Positions 59,531-64,000 of a stretch of DNA of 64,000 nt are shown here, piece after piece. The stretch comes from Plantago ovata (taxonomy: Eukaryota > Streptophyta > Magnoliopsida > Lamiales > Plantaginaceae), in assembly GCA_028274465.1 (NCBI GenBank), contig CM051455.1, positions 110,730,261 to 110,794,260 of the forward strand, read 5' to 3'. How positions within the stretch are numbered: position 1 is the stretch's first letter; each line of letters begins with the position of its first letter. The notes below the pieces were generated by a model, which was not told the DNA's origin, did no database searches, and worked only from the letters and a program-made list of their open reading frames with translations. The position numbers and the translations under genes were made by a program.

Positions 59531-60762
59531 GTTGTTTGAAGAACAAGCTTTTTGAAGAACACCTGTGAAAGGCCCGAAGATCGAGAAGGATTCCTCACAA
59601 GTTCCTGTGAGAGGTACCTCATGTTTTGTTTAAGAAAAGGTTGTAAGAAAGCCTGGCCGCGAAGCCCCCATTGTAATTGCATTTCCGACAAATCAATACA
59701 ATGTCTATCTTTTAACAAAAAATGTTCAAGTATAGAACTACTATACTCAAAAAATAATGCTACTCAATCAAGAGAGCTCACTCGATCTACATAAAAGCTA
59801 TTCGATTTCCATGATTAAGGGGAACCCTCCCCACTCTTTCATCTCTAAAAGAGAATTAATCATGAAGCCTTGTAAAGGGGTAAAAGCGAGGAGCAGAATG
59901 AAATCGAAGAGGATGAGCCCGATTCTTTCTGCTCAACACTTAGAATTTTTTCTAAGTTCAACACTTCGAATTTTTTCTTAGTTGTCAAGAAAATCGAGAA
60001 GCCGGAAAACTACTTTGGTAGCTCGAGGAGTTTAGCCCGAAGTATTAATAGCGAAGATCATTTTGCCACCTCACTGTGCGAAGAACTTTGGTTCTCGATT
60101 CTAACTTATACATGTTTAACTACTCTATCCAAGTCATACGTCATAACAAAATTGGAGTTAGTAAAAAACACAAATATAGGAAGGAAATCGAAGAGCAAAT
60201 TTTATTGAGGAAAGGAAAGCGAAAAGACAACAGTTGATAAACATATATTACAAAGTGATTTATTTCGAGGAGCGCCACAAAGGGCCGAATGAAAATTGTT
60301 TCAAGAAAAATGACAAGTACAGAAATAGAAAAATTCAAGTACAACATTTCCGAGCATACTCGGTCTTCAGGAGGCTTGCCGATCCTTGCGGGTTCGGCTA
60401 TCAGTGAAGTAAGTGACCGGGGCGCTCGCTCTTGTAGCTCCTCGCGCGGGGCTAAGCAGCTCTTGAATCTCAGCATTGTTGCGCTCCAGAGCTTGAGACT
60501 CCTTGATGGCCTTTTCATACATGACCAGCTCGGGCTCGACGAAGTCAGCTGCTCTCCCTAGGACCGGGTCGCTCAGCTTCACCCAGGCAGCATTGCGAAG
60601 CGCCGCCTTCTCGAATGGATAGAGGATCCCACTCCTTAAGCACTCCGTCACCCAAGCGGGGAGGTAAGATGGCTTACTGGGATATGGAACTTCCGGATCG
60701 GTCACCAGCTCACCAAACTCGCACGCCTCGTGCATCTCCTCGGTTATTTCCTCATCGGGATA
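59531..60762 (-). pseudogene. Tat-2 3' region with an antisense ORF (about 60762-60367)
   Basis: From the boundary at 60763, a minus-strand frame stays open for about 130 codons: an acidic lead, an ATG at 60735 (MHEACEFGELVTDPEV), PYPSKPSYLPAWVTECLRSG, LSDPVLGRAADFVEPELVMYE and a helical KAIKESQALERNNAEIQELL. Antisense ORFs between integrase and 3' LTR are known in the Tat lineage. The start of the frame probably lies beyond the Athila-3 insertion. The stretch 59531-60366 is noncoding as far as I can see, with a CTTAGAATTTTTTCTAAG palindrome near 59940. Function unknown. Confidence 0.5.
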
Positions 60763-60763
60763 A

Positions 60764-62000
60764 TGATGAATGTGTATTTTACACTTTCATTTGAGTTTTT
60801 TCACCTATTTTAGCTATCCTCTATATTAATTTAGCTATATTTTAGTGCATTTATTAGAATAGTGTCACGTTTCCCTTTAGTTTTTATTTTACAGGTTTTG
60901 GTTGAAAAACGAGGATTTCCGGGTAATTATATTGAAGTTGACAAGGAATTGGTGTTCCAGAAGCCTATTTGGAGTATCTGAAGGTTTCCGGATAGGATTT
61001 GAAATCTAGGGGTCGAATCTGGAGGTTTGAAGGCCACTAGAAGTCAGAAACCGAGTCCGAAAAGGGGAAGAATACAAAAATGCGTCGAAAACGCGTAAAT
61101 TCCCGAAAAAACTCCCGGGCGGCGAATTGCCCCACACCAGGCGACTCGCCCGGTGTGTGGGGCCCTTCGCCCCACACTAATTCGAACACTATATATAGTT
61201 GCCCAGTTTTTCTCCGATTTTCATACTTTTCGAGACCTATTCTCTCACCTTTCTCTGTAGTTTTAGGTAGGAACTTCCCAGAGCCTGTTCTGGGGGTTCA
61301 TAGCTTAGGAGGGACTTTTTCATAGAAGTTTGGAGCTTGTAAGATCGCGATTCTTCGGAGACTGACAACCTTCGGTAACAATGTACCTTATAGTTTTTCT
61401 ACTTATTTTTATATATCTTTCAACATGTTTTCTTCTATGATTTTTGTTAATTGCATGACAACTATGAGTAGCTAAACTTATCGTTGGTGATAGTATGTGA
61501 ATTCTTAGCGAAGGGTTGATAATTATGCTAATGGCTATATCGCGCATTATACTCCGTATTATTGCTTAATTTCTTTGATCTATCAAAATCTGTATCTTCG
61601 TATTGTTGATTAATTATTGCACACAATTGGACAATTTATTGGTCTTCGACCTATCGAAATCTATATCTTCGTAGTGTTTGATAATTACAACATGACAATT
61701 TATTGATCAAAGATCTCCATGAAAAACCGAGGAATTTACGCATGCTTATTAACCCGTTATGCTTTGAAGGACCATACTATCACCAATCTCCATTATCTGT
61801 TAAGAAAAACCCTTGCTATATCGTCTGCTGTTTTTATATTCTAAATTAGATTTGATAAAGCTAGTTATAGTCCTTAGAGATCGACACTCGAGGTTATTCT
61901 ACTGCTACACTACGGTTTTCGTTGTAGTTGTGAATTGCCTTTGGCTAAATAACAAATTTATTTGATTCGCGTTGGAACACGACATCCAGCGCGTTCATCA
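60764..62000 (+). repeat. 5' LTR of Athila-3 (1,237 bp)
   Basis: It starts TGATGAATGTGTATTTTACA and ends GCGCGTTCATCA. It is similar over its whole length to the Athila-2 LTRs but visibly more diverged than they are from each other. A GC-rich inverted-repeat region (61113-61180) precedes the TATA box at 61190. Confidence 0.85.
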
Positions 62001-62002
62001 AA

Positions 62003-62021
62003 TTGGCGCCGCTGCCGGGGA
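62003..62021 (+). promoter_or_regulatory. Primer-binding site of Athila-3
   Basis: TTGGCGCCGCTGCCGGGGA is the same site as in Athila-2, an aspartate-tRNA-type complement. Confidence 0.8.
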
Positions 62022-62253
62022 ACTATACTCCTTTTTTCTGTTTAATTTGTTTATATTTTCAGCATTCAATTCCTAATTCTAGTAGTTTTAGTTTTCCTTT
62101 TTAATCTCTCTCGGATACTGCTTTCCTAGTATGTTTCTAATTCTCCTTTCCTAGCCTTAGTAGTATTCGATATCTAGAAATATTCTCGATTTTCAAAATT
62201 TCTAACGAGGCTAATTTTCAGTTTTGAGTTACTCCTGATACACATTTCCAGGT

Positions 62254-64000
62254 ATGACGACCTTAAAAGCTCGCTTGACGCCTACATTCTCGCAAGTCAG
62301 GAAGGGGTCAGCTATATACTTGGAAAAAGAGTTATCGGGGTATGAGGTAACAAGTTCTATAGTGAGAAGGATACCGAGGTTCGAAGATGGACTGGATATA
62401 AATCTGATAAGCTTCATCAGGTCCTATGAAGAGGAAATAGCAAAAGTTTCAGGAAAGGGGTTCACCGAGGATCAATTATGCAGGAAATTATTTCCTTTTG
62501 CTTTGGGATATGAACCAAGGATATGGATAACAAGGCTAGCACCAGGATCATTGAGGACCTGGAGCCAAGTAGTAGAGGAGTTCTTGGCATGTTTCATGCC
62601 TTACCATGAGACGATTGCACTGCGGAATTGGATCGAACACTTCAAGCAAGGAAAATACGAGCGGTTCTGTGATACCTATGAACATTTTGAGCTGTATAAA
62701 CGTGAGTGCCCCCACCACCGTTTCGACGATGGGGAGCTGATTTGGTTTTTTGTTGGTGGACTACGTGATGAAGTTAGGCTTCAAGTGGATGGGATGTGTG
62801 GAGGTTTAGAAGAATGTTCAGTTGAAGAGGCAGTGAACGTCTTTCAAAAGTACGCCAATGGATCCGCACAATCCGAGAAAATAATGTCGAATGAAGTCAC
62901 CAACATATATTCAAATCAAGGGGCAACTGACGGGTTATGCGAAGGATATTCTGGGGACGAAGACATCAGTGAGGAGGAGGAACTTGCGTTTTATGCAGGG
63001 ATTAAAGCCATTGAGAGTGTTTTCGAGATAGCACACGCAGGGAAAGCTGAGAACAATCTTCGCATCGAGAAGGCTTTTGAAGCAGTCGAAGTAACTGAGC
63101 AACTTATCAAGGAGCTTAGCCTGTTGAAGTGCGAAAGGTGCGGTAAAGCAGTCAAGGACACCCCCCTGGAAGTAGTGAGCAAACCACCCGAGGTAGGGGG
63201 CGCCCCCCAACTCCAGGGATTCAGACAACCCCAGTCTTCTCGATGTGACACCTGAAACTGATCCCGAGCCACTTCCAGCTGTAACTACCAAGGAGAATGA
63301 GTGCCAAGAGGTGAATCTACTACTCCGTGGAGGCAAGATGACCAAAATTCCTAACTTCGTGCATCCTAAACGGGTAGAATCTACTGAGACCGAAAATACA
63401 GGACCAAGCACAGAGCAAAGGGTTAGCGAAAGTTCAAAAGAACCTCAAGAAGTTCCGGGAAGGAATGATGAACCAAGTCCATCTGTAGTAGACATAGGTG
63501 ATGACGAAGTCGAGGTAGGAACTAGTACGCCAGGGGAGCTTCACAAATCTTCCAATCCATATGTGCCTCCGAAGCCACATGTACCATTCCCAAGTCGGAT
63601 CAAGCCAGCCAAGAAGGATATTCAAGATTCGCCCCTATTCCAACGCCTATCAAAAGTGGAAGTCAATGTGCCTCTCTTGGAGTTAATCCAGAACATTCCA
63701 GCTTATACGAAATTCTTTCGTGAGATCAAGAACAAAAAGGTTACTTCAGGAAAGGAAGTGAATGGGGTTGAAACGGTCAACTCAATCGCCGGATTGCCCG
63801 TGAAGAAAAAGGATCCTGGAATTTTCATCATCGACATCGCCTTAGGGAATGGACGAACTACGAAGGCAATGCTTGACTTAGGAGCTAGCATTAACTTAAT
63901 GCCCTATTCAGTGTACAAGGCCCTGGAACTCGGAGAATTGACACCAACTGATATGGTCGTCCAAATGGCGGACCAAAGTGTGAAGAGGCCGGTCGGGATA
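62254..64000 (+). pseudogene. Athila-3 gag and start of protease (partial)
   Basis: Gag opens MTTLKARLTPTFSQVRKGSA. The capsid core has YEPRIWITRLAPGSLRTWSQ, VVEEFLACFMPYHETIALRN, CPHHRFDDGELIWFFVGGLR and CSVEEAVNVFQKYANGSA. This matches the general Athila gag plan but is clearly unlike the Athila-2 gag in sequence. A linker rich in Pro, Glu and Val follows. From about 63820 the protease is readable: DIALGNGRTTKAMLDLGASI, NLMPYSVYKALELGELTPTD, MVVQMADQSVKRPVG up to the window end. I label it partial rather than coding because integrity cannot be judged. Confidence 0.7.

Larger units (their letters stand above)
44932..60763 (+). mobile_element. Tat-lineage Ty3/gypsy element Tat-2, interrupted by Athila-2
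   Basis: Order: 5' LTR (44932-45745), PBS, gag remnant, protease, RT, two RNase H-type regions, integrase, interruption by Athila-2 (50342-59073), integrase end, and a long 3' region with an antisense ORF, cut at 60763 by Athila-3. The extra archaeal-type RNase H and the antisense 3' ORF are both known of the Tat lineage. The 3' LTR is not in the window. It is inserted in the Angela-1 pre-integrase region. Broken, with several breaks. Confidence 0.85.
60764..64000 (+). mobile_element. Athila-lineage element Athila-3 (5' part; runs off the window)
   Basis: An LTR, a PBS, gag and the start of protease are present in plus orientation, inserted in the Tat-2 antisense-ORF region. The LTR is of the Athila-2 family, but the gag is clearly different. 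RT and integrase, if present, lie beyond 64000. Integrity cannot be judged from this window. Confidence 0.85.

Overview
This is a plant nuclear window, most likely from a dicot with a large, repeat-rich genome. The evidence is plant-only LTR retrotransposon lineages (Ty3/gypsy Athila and Tat; Ty1/copia Sirevirus-like and Angela/BARE-like), AT-rich introns, and one recognisable plant nuclear gene of the MORC family. I cannot name the species. No intact host gene, tRNA, rRNA or CRISPR array is visible.

Layout. 1-1878: Athila fragment (RT/RNase H, integrase). 1879-3902: minus-strand Tat fragment (gag start plus one LTR). 4090-5768: at least seven exons of a decayed minus-strand MORC gene. 5826-5925: a 100-N gap. 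5926-15422: minus-strand Sirevirus-like element (SIRE-1) sitting inside the MORC gene. 15469-15804: the MORC 5' exon. 15805-17749: AT-rich intergenic DNA with a minisatellite. 17750-21770: 3' end of a second SIRE copy (SIRE-2). 21820-22438: Athila LTR fragment. 22439-29889: plus-strand SIRE-3. 29890-44931: Angela-1 (plus), interrupted by Angela-2 (minus, 33253-42911). 44932-60763: Tat-2, interrupted by Athila-2 (50342-59073). 60764-64000: the start of Athila-3. The nesting is four deep: SIRE-3 holds Angela-1, which holds Tat-2, which holds Athila-2.

The most interesting material is not the replication genes. (1) The SIRE family is saturated in every part with the 7-mer TTGCTGA/TCAGCAA, and between pol and the 3' ORF this word is arranged as a cluster of hairpins. 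(2) Two unrelated retrotransposon classes (SIRE and Athila-2) carry a 3' passenger ORF that seems to belong to the same plant-transposon protein fold, and each has its own promoter- or intron-like leader. (3) The Angela-2 leader holds a roughly 45-bp tandem array of hairpins whose stems covary around a constant loop. (4) A roughly 945-bp DNA transposon inside an Angela LTR contains about 11 alternating 16-bp near-palindromes. (5) Athila-2 keeps gag-protease and a 3' ORF but no RT/integrase, and it shares LTRs with Athila-3, whose gag is different.

The MORC gene belongs to a family that silences transposons, and here it has been split and degraded among transposons. All LTR elements are treated as fossils. 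Their coding parts are given as blocks only.
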